NCBI GenBank assembly: GCA_902785445.1
Contig: CACZYN010000029.1
Coordinates: 1-12,133 of the forward strand
Length of the DNA stretch: 12,133 nt
Origin: an uncultured Anaerovibrio sp.
GTDB taxonomy: Bacteria > Bacillota > Negativicutes > Selenomonadales > Selenomonadaceae
Reading direction: 5' to 3'
The first letter of the stretch is position 1; each line of letters opens with the position of its first letter. This document shows, piece after piece, positions 5,845-12,133 of the stretch. The notes beneath the pieces are model-generated. The model saw only the letters and a list, made by a program, of their open reading frames with translations. It was not told where the DNA came from and ran no database searches. The position numbers were made by a program, and so were the translations under genes.

Positions 5845-6870
5845 ATGTCCAATATGTCACGGCGTAATTTTGTGAAAATGGCAAGTGCGGCCATTGCCGG
5901 AGCAGGTCTTACCGGATTGTCGGGATTTGTAACAGGCTGTGGAGCAAAAGCCGCAGATAGTACAGTTCCTGCATTAAATGCCAATAAAGCAGCTGTACAA
6001 GCGTCAGCTAAGTCGGAGGTATATTTTACCAAGCATATAGATGCAGAGCACCTTCAGAAGCTGTATGGGAAGGTTAATAGTGAAATAAGTGGCAAAATAG
6101 CAATCAAGCTCCATACTGGTGAGCCCCATGGTTCCAATATTTTACCACGGGATATGGTACAAGCCTTCCAGAGCCAGATACCAAACAGTACCATTATCGA
6201 GGCCAATGTGGCCTATGGAGGACCCCGGTCTACTACGCAGCAGCATCGGGATACTTTGCAGACTAACGGTTGGACCTTTTGCCCGGTGGATATAATCGAT
6301 GAAGACGGGGATGTGAATTTCCCGGTAAAGAACGGTTTACATCTTAAAGAGGTGGCTGTGGGAAGCCATTTGACTAACTATGATTCCCTGGTGGTGCTTA
6401 CCCATTTCAAAGGCCATGCCATGGGTGGTTTTGGTGGTTCATTGAAAAATATTGCCATTGGCTGTGCCTCAGGCAAAAAAGGAAAAATGCAGGTTCATGG
6501 TGTGCAGGATTATGGAAAATGGGTAATGGGCGGCCTCTTTATGGAGCTGATGGCGGACAGCGGTAAGGCTATTTGTGATCATTTTGGCAAGAATATTACA
6601 TTTATAAATGTGATGAGGCGTATGTCAGTGGACTGTGATTGCGCTGGGACCAGTGCAGCGGAGCCGGTTATCCCGGATATCGGCATACTGGCCTCAACGG
6701 ATATTTTGGCCATTGACCAGGCATCAATTGACTTGGTGTATAATTTTGAGGACTCCCGTAAAAATGACCTTATTGAACGCATTGAAAGCCGGGAGGGCTT
6801 GCGACAATTATCGGCTATGAAGGAACTTGGTCTGGGCAATGACCAGTATGAATTAATTGAAGTAGATTAA
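5845..6870 (+). CDS. Tat-exported DUF362 domain lipoprotein
   Basis: A 341-residue DUF362 protein. The N-terminus carries a twin-arginine motif, SRRNFVK (residues 5-11), a hydrophobic stretch and a lipobox FVTGC with Cys32, so it should be folded in the cytoplasm, exported by Tat and lipid-anchored. Family marks are KIAIKLHTGEPHGSN, LTHFKGHAMGGFGGSLKNIA, IGCASGKKGKMQVHG, VDCDCAG and PVIPDIGILASTDILAIDQA. Many DUF362 proteins carry an added ferredoxin domain with CxxCxxCxxxCP; it is absent here, but conserved cysteines remain in IGC and CDC. Use of Tat suggests a cofactor or metal is inserted before export. The function of DUF362 is not established. ATG 5845 lies 9 bases after AGGAGG; an out-of-frame ATG at 5840 is ignored. 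The next gene starts 17 bases downstream. Confidence 0.85.
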   Translation: MSNMSRRNFVKMASAAIAGAGLTGLSGFVTGCGAKAADSTVPALNANKAAVQASAKSEVYFTKHIDAEHLQKLYGKVNSEISGKIAIKLHTGEPHGSNILPRDMVQAFQSQIPNSTIIEANVAYGGPRSTTQQHRDTLQTNGWTFCPVDIIDEDGDVNFPVKNGLHLKEVAVGSHLTNYDSLVVLTHFKGHAMGGFGGSLKNIAIGCASGKKGKMQVHGVQDYGKWVMGGLFMELMADSGKAICDHFGKNITFINVMRRMSVDCDCAGTSAAEPVIPDIGILASTDILAIDQASIDLVYNFEDSRKNDLIERIESREGLRQLSAMKELGLGNDQYELIEVD

Positions 6871-6887
6871 GTATATGGTGAACGCGC

Positions 6888-8012
6888 ATGAATAGACGAA
6901 ATTTTATTATTGGCGGACTGGCGACGGCGGGAATGCTCTCTCTGGGGGGATATAGCTTTATACATCGACCGGAATTTGGCCGGTTGCCCCAGGGGGAGCG
7001 CTTGGCCCGCATTCAGGCTTCACCCCATTACATCAACGGTAAGTTTCAAAATCTAGTGCCAGTACAGGTGATGAGTGAGGACAGTGGGGAAAATCGGTTT
7101 GTTGCTACCGCCAAATTTCTATTTGGGGATAAGTCAGCCCTTTCCCCCAAGGAGCCTATGTTGTCCCATAAAACTGACTTGAAAAAACTGGATATCAAAC
7201 AGGATTTGGTGGTGTGGATGGGGCATTCCACCTTCTATATGCAGTTGGGCGGACGGCGAATTTTAATTGATCCGGTGTTCAGCTCTTATGCCTCACCAGT
7301 GTTTTTCATCAATAAAGCCTTTTCAGGCAGCAATATCTATACTGCTGCTGATATGCCGGATATTGATGTGTTGGCTATTTCCCATGACCATTGGGACCAT
7401 CTGGATTATCCAACGGTAATGGCTTTGAAAAATAAAATAAAAAATATCGTTTGCCCTCTGGGGGTGGGAGAATATTTTGAGTATTGGGGTTTTGATCCGG
7501 GAATAATCCACGAAGAAGATTGGGATAAGGAAATAAAAATTGCAGAAGATTTTTCTATTCATATTCTGCCGTCACAGCATTTTTCGGGTCGTTTTCTTAC
7601 GCAAAATCCGACTTTATGGTGTGGGTTTGCCTTTGTTACCCCTAAGAATAAAGTGTATTACAGTGGAGACGGGGGATATGGTGAACATTTTAAGGCCATT
7701 GGAAAACAGTTTGGTGGATTTGACCTGATGTTGGGGGAAAATGGCCAGTATAATATGGCCTGGCATGCCATTCACCTATTGCCGGAGGAAACGGCTCAGG
7801 CGGCGGTGGATGTGAGGGCAAAGGCATTACTGCCCGCCCATGGAGGTAAGTTTGCCTTGGCCCGCCATCCATGGCAGGAGCCTTATCAGAAGCTGGCAGA
7901 AGCCTCGCAGGGAAAAGATTATCAACTCCTTACTCCAGAAATCGGTGAGGCAGTCAGCATAGACGAAATATCATTACAGGCATTCGGGAAATGGTGGGAA
8001 AAAATGCTTTGA
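6888..8012 (+). CDS. Tat-exported metallo-beta-lactamase-fold hydrolase, NAPE-PLD-like
   Basis: A 374-residue zinc-dependent hydrolase of the MBL fold. It begins with NRRNFIIGG, a twin-arginine-type signal, then a hydrophobic segment; there is no lipobox, so it is either cleaved or membrane-anchored. The metal ligands are visible: SHDHWDHLD (His166, His168, Asp170, His171), SQHFSG (His231), YSGDGG (Asp261) and LLPAHGGKF (His318). The SPHYINGKFQN segment, the late IHLLPEE and the ending RHPWQEP match NAPE-PLD-like and UlaG-like proteins. Known relatives cleave phosphodiester bonds in N-acyl phospholipids; the bacterial substrate is unknown, though an envelope lipid would fit the exported location (inference). 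The gene starts 17 bases after the DUF362 stop, with a weak GGTGAA site, suggesting translational coupling. Confidence 0.85.
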   Translation: MNRRNFIIGGLATAGMLSLGGYSFIHRPEFGRLPQGERLARIQASPHYINGKFQNLVPVQVMSEDSGENRFVATAKFLFGDKSALSPKEPMLSHKTDLKKLDIKQDLVVWMGHSTFYMQLGGRRILIDPVFSSYASPVFFINKAFSGSNIYTAADMPDIDVLAISHDHWDHLDYPTVMALKNKIKNIVCPLGVGEYFEYWGFDPGIIHEEDWDKEIKIAEDFSIHILPSQHFSGRFLTQNPTLWCGFAFVTPKNKVYYSGDGGYGEHFKAIGKQFGGFDLMLGENGQYNMAWHAIHLLPEETAQAAVDVRAKALLPAHGGKFALARHPWQEPYQKLAEASQGKDYQLLTPEIGEAVSIDEISLQAFGKWWEKML

Positions 8013-8032
8013 TTGCCATAGTTATATGCTGA

Positions 8033-8070
8033 AAAAAAACGAGCAGAGCCACTGGGGGTTCTGCTCGTTT
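8033..8070 (-). terminator. Hairpin with its T-tract on the minus strand
   Basis: AAACGAGCAGA pairs perfectly with TCTGCTCGTTT around a GCCACTGGGGGT loop. Eight A precede the stem on the plus strand, so the strong T run is on the minus strand; the plus strand has only TTT. It may work in both directions, ending the MBL hydrolase transcript less strongly. Confidence 0.65.
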
Positions 8071-8074
8071 AGTG

Positions 8075-8098
8075 TTCTCGATTATCCTATCACGAGAA
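8075..8098. promoter_or_regulatory. Inverted repeat, candidate operator
   Basis: TTCTCG and CGAGAA form perfect six-base arms around a 12-base AT-rich spacer. The site lies about 115 bases upstream of the iron-sulfur flavoprotein start at 8213, in an intergenic region with no gene. It lacks a T-tract, so a protein-binding site is more plausible than a terminator, but arms of six bases can occur by chance. Confidence 0.25.
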
Positions 8099-8212
8099 TA
8101 AAGCTAACATTCGTTTTGGCAGGATTATTGTCATGCTTTGACGAATAAAAAATGGGGATTTTGTGTGTGTTTTGATTTTTTTACGAAAGTTTAATTGAAG
8201 GAGAGTTTTAGT

Positions 8213-8830
8213 ATGAAGGTTCTTATTATCAATGGAAGTCCACGGGTGAATGGTAATACAACAATTGCTGTAAATGAACTGGTGAAAACATTTAACCAGG
8301 AAGGTGTGGAATCAGAGGTGGTGCAGATTGGCAACAAGGCCATTCGTGGGTGCATCGGCTGTTATTCCTGTGCTGAAAACAAGAAATGCGTTTTTGATGA
8401 TGAGGTAAACCAGCTGGCACCCAAGTTTGAGGCGGCTGATGGCTTGGTAGTGGCAACACCTGTGTATTATGCTTCACCAAATGGTACGGTACTTTCTTTT
8501 TTGGATCGCCTGTTTATGAGCTGTAAGTTTGATAAGACCATGAAGGTAGGGGCTGGAATAGCTGTGGCCCGTCGGGGTGGTTGCTCGGCTACCTTTGATG
8601 CCCTGAACAAATATTTTACGATTTGCGGTATGCCTATAGTTTCCAGCCAGTATTGGAACAGTGTACATGGTTCTGGCAAGGGTGAGGCTGAGCAGGATGG
8701 CGAGGGACTGCAGACTATGCGGACGTTAGGTAAAAATATGGCATTTTTAATGAAGAGCATTGCCTTGGGGAAGGAGAAGTATGGTCTGCCGGAAAAGGAG
8801 CCTTGGCAACCAACCAACTTTATTAGATAA
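8213..8830 (+). CDS. Iron-sulfur flavoprotein, NADPH-dependent FMN reductase superfamily
   Basis: A 205-residue flavodoxin-fold oxidoreductase starting MKVLIINGSPRVNGNTT, the FMN phosphate-binding loop. The cluster motif is Cys47-x2-Cys50-x2-Cys53-x5-Cys59, the same spacing as the paralogue at 2485 and shorter than that at 4822. ATPVYYASPNG and LSFLDRLFMSC follow, then VARRGGCSATFDALNKYF, a segment typical of the longer family members that act on larger acceptors. The C-terminal tail ends with PWQPTNFIR. The start at 8195 is rejected because GAAGGAG at 8197-8203 is 9 bases before ATG 8213. It has a hairpin upstream and another downstream, so it is probably a single-gene unit with its own promoter and likely control by the intergenic region at 8071-8212. 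The acceptor is unknown. Confidence 0.85.
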   Translation: MKVLIINGSPRVNGNTTIAVNELVKTFNQEGVESEVVQIGNKAIRGCIGCYSCAENKKCVFDDEVNQLAPKFEAADGLVVATPVYYASPNGTVLSFLDRLFMSCKFDKTMKVGAGIAVARRGGCSATFDALNKYFTICGMPIVSSQYWNSVHGSGKGEAEQDGEGLQTMRTLGKNMAFLMKSIALGKEKYGLPEKEPWQPTNFIR

Positions 8831-8865
8831 AAGTCTAATAATTCGTTATGGTCCACACAAATATA

Positions 8866-8890
8866 ACTCGTCAGTTTTCTGGCGGGTTTT
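8866..8890 (+). terminator. Rho-independent terminator
   Basis: ACTCGTCAG pairs with CTGGCGGGT (two G-T wobbles) around a TTTT loop and is followed by TTTATTG. It lies 36 bases after the stop codon of the iron-sulfur flavoprotein. Confidence 0.7.
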
Positions 8891-8891
8891 A

Positions 8892-8920
8892 TTGTTTACG
8901 AATGTGGTTTCATGTAAAAT
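8892..8920 (+). promoter_or_regulatory. Candidate sigma-70-type promoter for the alpha/beta hydrolase gene
   Basis: TTGTTT at 8892-8897 and TAAAAT at 8915-8920 are separated by 17 bases, a good match to a housekeeping promoter. It begins just after the preceding terminator and lies about 70 bases before the hydrolase start. This is motif matching by eye only. Confidence 0.4.
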
Positions 8921-8990
8921 TGTATTTAAATAGATGTGTGTTATTGTGAAGCAGGATCTTTAATGAAACTTGTTGATTGGAGCTGAGATT

Positions 8991-9926
8991 GTGCGGTTAA
9001 AAAAATGGCAGATATTTATTGCAGGCTTTCTTGCTGTAATTGTGGCAGTGGGGTACGGCATAGGGGCTTATTTTGTGGATTTTGCTCTAAAACGTGGCAA
9101 TGATACGGATCCTCTGGCTCCTCCGGCGGCCTGCGTAAGTATCCATGATAAAAGCAGAAAAACTCCTCCGGAACCATCGGGCCAGAAGGAGGAATGGCGG
9201 GAAATTTCTCCTGATGGCAGACAACTGGCGGCTACACATTACGCTCCAGCTCAACCCAGTAAGCGGTGGGCCATTCTCGTACATGGTTATGGACGGGACC
9301 AGAGTTATGCGAATGATTATGCAGAGGTCTATTTGCAGCATGGCTATCAGGTTTTGACCCCGGATTTATGTGCTTCGGGCAAGACAGAAGGCCAGTATAT
9401 AACCATGGGAGTTAAGGAAAGCGCAGAAGTTGCTCTTTGGGCACAAAAAATTAAAAAGCAATATCCTGATGCGGAAATTGCTTTGCACGGGGTTTCAATG
9501 GGAGCGGCAACTGTTCTTATGGCGGCAGCCAGGGATGATATCCCACCAATAAGGGCGGTTATAGAGGATTGTGGCTATACAAGTGCTTATGAAATGTTTT
9601 CCAATCAATTGGGGGTTATCTTTGGTTTGCCGGCCTTTCCTATTATGAATTGTGTTGATGTGGTAAGTGGTTTTAAGACTGGGTCCAAAGTGACAGAAGC
9701 TGCACCAATAAAGGCTGTTCCTAACATTAAAGCACCAGTATTGTTCATACATGGTGATGCAGATAAACTTATTCCACCAGCGATGATGGAGGAGCTGTAT
9801 GTTTCCTGCAACAGCAAAAAAGATAAACTGATAGTTCAGGGAGCTGGGCACGCTGATTCCATGAAAACAGATGGGGAAAAATATTGGTCAATTGTTTTTG
9901 GCTTTTTGGCTAATGCAGGGTTATGA
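8991..9926 (+). CDS. Membrane-anchored alpha/beta hydrolase (serine hydrolase)
   Basis: A 311-residue protein with an N-terminal membrane anchor or uncleaved signal (RLKKWQIFIAGFLAVIVAVG). About 60 linker residues precede an alpha/beta hydrolase domain starting near WREISPDGRQLAA. The oxyanion-hole strand is AILVHGYGRD. The nucleophile elbow is HGVSMGAA with Ser169. The acid is Asp258 in HGDADKLIPP, and the base is His287 in GAGHADS. It belongs to the broad group of single-anchor hydrolases common in Firmicutes; the substrate (an ester or acyl group outside the membrane) is unknown. The frame is open from TTG 8970, but GTG 8991 has GGAG 8 bases upstream and gives a proper basic N-terminus, so I prefer it. 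It is flanked by terminators on both sides and probably transcribed alone. Confidence 0.8.
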   Translation: MRLKKWQIFIAGFLAVIVAVGYGIGAYFVDFALKRGNDTDPLAPPAACVSIHDKSRKTPPEPSGQKEEWREISPDGRQLAATHYAPAQPSKRWAILVHGYGRDQSYANDYAEVYLQHGYQVLTPDLCASGKTEGQYITMGVKESAEVALWAQKIKKQYPDAEIALHGVSMGAATVLMAAARDDIPPIRAVIEDCGYTSAYEMFSNQLGVIFGLPAFPIMNCVDVVSGFKTGSKVTEAAPIKAVPNIKAPVLFIHGDADKLIPPAMMEELYVSCNSKKDKLIVQGAGHADSMKTDGEKYWSIVFGFLANAGL

Positions 9927-9948
9927 TATTTTATGTGGGGCAAAGATT

Positions 9949-9990
9949 AAAAGAGCAGAGCGTGGTAGCTCTGCTCTTTGTGTGTTTTAG
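9949..9990 (+). terminator. Terminator between the convergent hydrolase and exporter genes
   Basis: AAAGAGCAGAGC pairs perfectly with GCTCTGCTCTTT around a GTGGTA loop. The plus strand continues TTTGTGTGTTTTAG and the minus strand TTTTAATC, so it can serve both convergent genes. The exporter stop codon at 9995-9997 lies just to its right. Confidence 0.8.
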
Positions 9991-9994
9991 TATT

Positions 9995-11185
9995 TTATTC
10001 TGTATGATGCGCCGGGCCAATCAGTTTGTAGTAGCACCAAATTGCAAGACTATAACCCGTTATCATGAGTACAGCCATGGGAATAGGGGTTTTGTCTCCG
10101 GCAATACCTACCAGGGGCATTATTGCCCCGCCCAGCAACAATTGTGAACAGCCCAAAAGTGCTGAAGCACTGCCTGAGTTATGGCCTTGCCTGGTCAGTG
10201 CCAGAGAGAAACTTGCTGCACCAACTACAGATAGTGGTATGATGGTCACAAACAGGACTGGATAGGTTACAAATATTGGTCCTTCAGCGAGGAATAGGAT
10301 GAACAGCAGGATACTGCCGAAGCAGGAAGTATGTGTGGCGTATTTTAATAACCTGATATTGGATACTTTGCCAGCCAGTTTGGCTGAAACACTAGCCATA
10401 AGCATCAATCCCAGACCAATTCCTCCGAAAATCAGGCTGTAAGCCTGGGGGGATACGCCATATATGTCTTGAAACAGGAAGGATGAACCGGCAATATAGG
10501 CAAAAAAAGCCCCAAAAGTGAAGCACTGTAGCAGGCAATGACTGAAAAAATAACGGTCATGCAAAAGTTCTCCATAGCGTCTGAAGGCACTGCTGATGTT
10601 ATGAATTTGCCGTTGGGCCGGCAAGGTTTCGGTAAAGAAAAATGTGGCAAGGACCAGGGAAGCGCCAATGAAAAAAAGTAAAAGAAATACATCGCGCCAG
10701 GTGCCCCAAAGCAGTAATTGTCCCCCGATAATCGGAGCAAGAATTGGGGCAAGTCCGTTAAGCATAATCAATATGGCGAAGAAGCGGGTTAATTCTGCCC
10801 CTTCATAAATATCACGGGCAATGGCAGTGGCAATAACAATACCACTGGCGCCACAAAAGCCCAAAACAAAGCGCCAAAACAAAAATAACCAGATATTTTC
10901 CGCGTAGATACAGCCCAGTGCCGCCAGACAGAAAATTACCATCCCCAAGAGCAATGGCCAACGGCGACCCATAAAATCGCTGATTGGTCCGGCGAAAATT
11001 TGTCCCAGGGCAATGCCGATGGTTGTCATGGTCAGTGTTAGCTGCACTAATGAAGTGGAAATAGAAAAATATGAGTCCAACATTGGTAAAGCAGGCAAAT
11101 ACATATCATTGGCAAGGGGTGCCAATGCGGTAAGTAATGCTAGAAATATTGCCAGGCGAAGCTGTCTTAGTTTTGTCTGATTCAT
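9995..11185 (-). CDS. Bcr/CflA-type MFS multidrug exporter
   Basis: A 396-residue major facilitator protein with about 12 hydrophobic segments. Family signatures in the N-terminal half are PLANDMYLPALPML (motif D1 of the Bcr/CflA drug:proton antiporters), GQIFAGPISDFMGRRWPLL (the loop 2-3 motif A form, GPxSDxxGRRxxL), FWRFVLGFCGASGIVIATAI and LNGLAPILAPIIGG. It should use the proton gradient to expel drugs or metabolites such as bicyclomycin-like or chloramphenicol-like compounds; the actual substrate cannot be read from sequence. AAAGGA lies 8 bases before ATG 11185. The length is normal and no frameshift is seen. It is divergent from the gene at 11334, with a 148-base shared upstream region that holds an inverted repeat, which may carry its control. 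Confidence 0.85.
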   Translation of the reverse strand: MNQTKLRQLRLAIFLALLTALAPLANDMYLPALPMLDSYFSISTSLVQLTLTMTTIGIALGQIFAGPISDFMGRRWPLLLGMVIFCLAALGCIYAENIWLFLFWRFVLGFCGASGIVIATAIARDIYEGAELTRFFAILIMLNGLAPILAPIIGGQLLLWGTWRDVFLLLFFIGASLVLATFFFTETLPAQRQIHNISSAFRRYGELLHDRYFFSHCLLQCFTFGAFFAYIAGSSFLFQDIYGVSPQAYSLIFGGIGLGLMLMASVSAKLAGKVSNIRLLKYATHTSCFGSILLFILFLAEGPIFVTYPVLFVTIIPLSVVGAASFSLALTRQGHNSGSASALLGCSQLLLGGAIMPLVGIAGDKTPIPMAVLMITGYSLAIWCYYKLIGPAHHTE

Positions 11186-11218
11186 AAAATAATCCTTTTA
11201 GCAACAATTTCATCCAGA

Positions 11219-11254
11219 GTAAAATGTGGGTGAATAGTAATTTTCGCATTTTAC
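11219..11254. promoter_or_regulatory. Inverted repeat between divergent genes, candidate operator
   Basis: GTAAAATGTG (11219-11228) and CGCATTTTAC (11245-11254) are complementary at 9 of 10 positions, separated by 16 AT-rich bases. The repeat lies 34 bases upstream of the exporter start codon and 80 bases upstream of the divergent gene. Placement suits a repressor site on the exporter promoter. No regulator gene is adjacent in the window, so a distal or unseen factor would be required. Confidence 0.35.
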
Positions 11255-11333
11255 AGGGGAGATGCAGGAATAATTCTTTAGCTTGTCGAAAGGGTTTCCA
11301 ACAGTTTCATTTTACCATATCTGGAGGTCAAAA

Positions 11334-12133
11334 ATGTTACAAATCAAAGAATATGACAATAATCACAATTACAGAAATCTGGTCAATGAGCCACAAATTT
11401 TTCATGAGGCCCTGCAATACGTACTAAAGGGTGAGAAAAGATTTCATGTGCAAAATGAAGGGGGACAGGATTTTGATCTCGTTTACATCGATAATGATAT
11501 ACAGGCCAAAAATGACGCCAGCTTTCCTGATAGTGACTTTTATAGGGAAGAGATGATATTTCCCCCGTATTATTCTTATAACGAAAATGATTTGGATAAA
11601 ATAAATTTATATTTATTAGATGGTTTTGCAGAAATATTCTTTGAAGATACCAACGAGTATACCATCGCTATTGCCATGCTGGTACTTAAAAATACCTCCA
11701 TGACAGTTCGTTTTAAGGATATTAATGTATTGCTGTTTCCATGGCTGAAATCCCAGGTAACAATAGGTGATAAGCCCTTGTCGGAAAAAGCCATTTATGT
11801 TCAGAAAAATTTTTATGCTAACATTGTGAGTATAGATCGTTTCAGTTCCTTGGGGCTTTTTCATTCGCTGTTTATATTTCAATGGCTTACAGATTTACCA
11901 ATAAAGCAAATTAAGTATCTGGAATTGTCCATCCGCAAAACCGAGGGTATAGGTAGTATTTTATCATCGTACAACAAGGCCAAACAGGCCTTAAAGAGAC
12001 ACAATATAAAAGTATTTTTGGAGCCAGGCTGCACCCGCTACCGGCAGTCTACCCTCAGCAAATATTTTTCTGTTGAAGAAGAACCGGAAGATATGAATGC
12101 TAACAATACCATCTACGTAAAATCCTTTAATTG
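11334..12133 (+). CDS. Protein of unrecognised family, 3' end outside window
   Basis: An open frame of 266 codons runs from ATG 11334 to the right edge without a stop. GGAGGT at 11323-11328 with 5 bases spacing supports the start. The product begins MLQIKEYDNNHNYRNLVNEP and is rich in Tyr, Phe, Asn and acidic residues, with alternating beta-like and helical stretches (YTIAIAMLVLKNTSMTVRF; IKQIKYLELSIRKTEGIGSI). There is no signal peptide and no clear membrane helix, so a cytosolic location is likely. Segments such as KVFLEPGCTRYRQSTLSKYF look conserved-protein-like, but I cannot place them. The AT content is higher than in the flavoprotein genes. Weak resemblance to polysaccharide-related proteins was considered but is not supported by any motif I can name. 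Confidence 0.8.
   Translation, partial: MLQIKEYDNNHNYRNLVNEPQIFHEALQYVLKGEKRFHVQNEGGQDFDLVYIDNDIQAKNDASFPDSDFYREEMIFPPYYSYNENDLDKINLYLLDGFAEIFFEDTNEYTIAIAMLVLKNTSMTVRFKDINVLLFPWLKSQVTIGDKPLSEKAIYVQKNFYANIVSIDRFSSLGLFHSLFIFQWLTDLPIKQIKYLELSIRKTEGIGSILSSYNKAKQALKRHNIKVFLEPGCTRYRQSTLSKYFSVEEEPEDMNANNTIYVKSFN

Noticed and set aside
8109..8146. ATTCGT...ACGAAT repeat with 26-base spacer, and other ACGAA copies nearby
   Set aside because: Six-base arms this far apart, with scattered copies, are expected by chance in AT-rich DNA.
9495..9851. Minus-strand frame of 118 codons inside the alpha/beta hydrolase
   Set aside because: The plus-strand frame shows a full Ser-Asp-His catalytic set; the antisense frame has no recognisable motif or start signal.
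9923..10265. Plus-strand small frames downstream of the hydrolase
   Set aside because: They lie across the terminator and antisense to the C-terminus of the MFS exporter.
11576..11882. Minus-strand frames of 72 and 88 codons near the right edge
   Set aside because: They lie opposite the long open frame from 11334, which has a good ribosome binding site and runs to the edge.

Overview
The window looks like part of an anaerobic, diderm Firmicute chromosome, most likely from Selenomonadales/Negativicutes. This is inferred from overall gene style: moderate AT content, strong AGGAGG-type ribosome binding sites, lipoprotein and Tat lipoprotein signals, and many small iron-sulfur flavoproteins. I cannot name a genus or species. 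No tRNA, rRNA, CRISPR array, insertion sequence or phage structural gene is visible. The theme is redox chemistry, much of it outside the cytoplasm: four iron-sulfur flavoprotein paralogues (one cut by the left edge), an exported flavodoxin, a membrane cytochrome, and two Tat-exported proteins.

Layout. 1-135 is the tail of a flavoprotein. 201-3557 is a probable five-gene plus-strand operon: lipid-anchored flavodoxin, DUF4405-type bis-heme membrane cytochrome, exported carboxymuconolactone decarboxylase/cupin fusion, iron-sulfur flavoprotein, and a cyclophilin-like lipoprotein. It ends at a strong bidirectional hairpin. On the minus strand, sharing that hairpin, is a RelA/SpoT-fold protein resembling toxin-associated nucleotidyltransferases. 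4408-4763 is a frameshifted gene of unknown family. 4822-5334 is another iron-sulfur flavoprotein with its own terminator. 5401-5803 is a decay zone holding a frameshifted gene tail (plus) and the C-terminal third of a LysR regulator (minus).

5845-8012 is a two-gene unit of Tat substrates: a DUF362 lipoprotein and an NAPE-PLD-like metallo-beta-lactamase-fold hydrolase. 8213-8830 is a single iron-sulfur flavoprotein, and 8991-9926 a membrane-anchored alpha/beta hydrolase. A minus-strand Bcr/CflA-type drug exporter occupies 9995-11185. A divergent gene of unrecognised family starts at 11334 and runs off the right edge.

How they may work together (inference). The first operon could move electrons from the membrane through a bis-heme cytochrome to a diffusible FMN protein tethered outside the membrane, with the exported CMD/cupin protein as a candidate enzyme on an organic substrate. 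The cytosolic iron-sulfur flavoproteins probably reduce quinones, nitro compounds or similar electrophiles. The exporter and the hydrolases fit a general detoxification or envelope-maintenance neighbourhood. The remnants at 4408-4763 and 5401-5803 show that this is an actively eroding accessory region.
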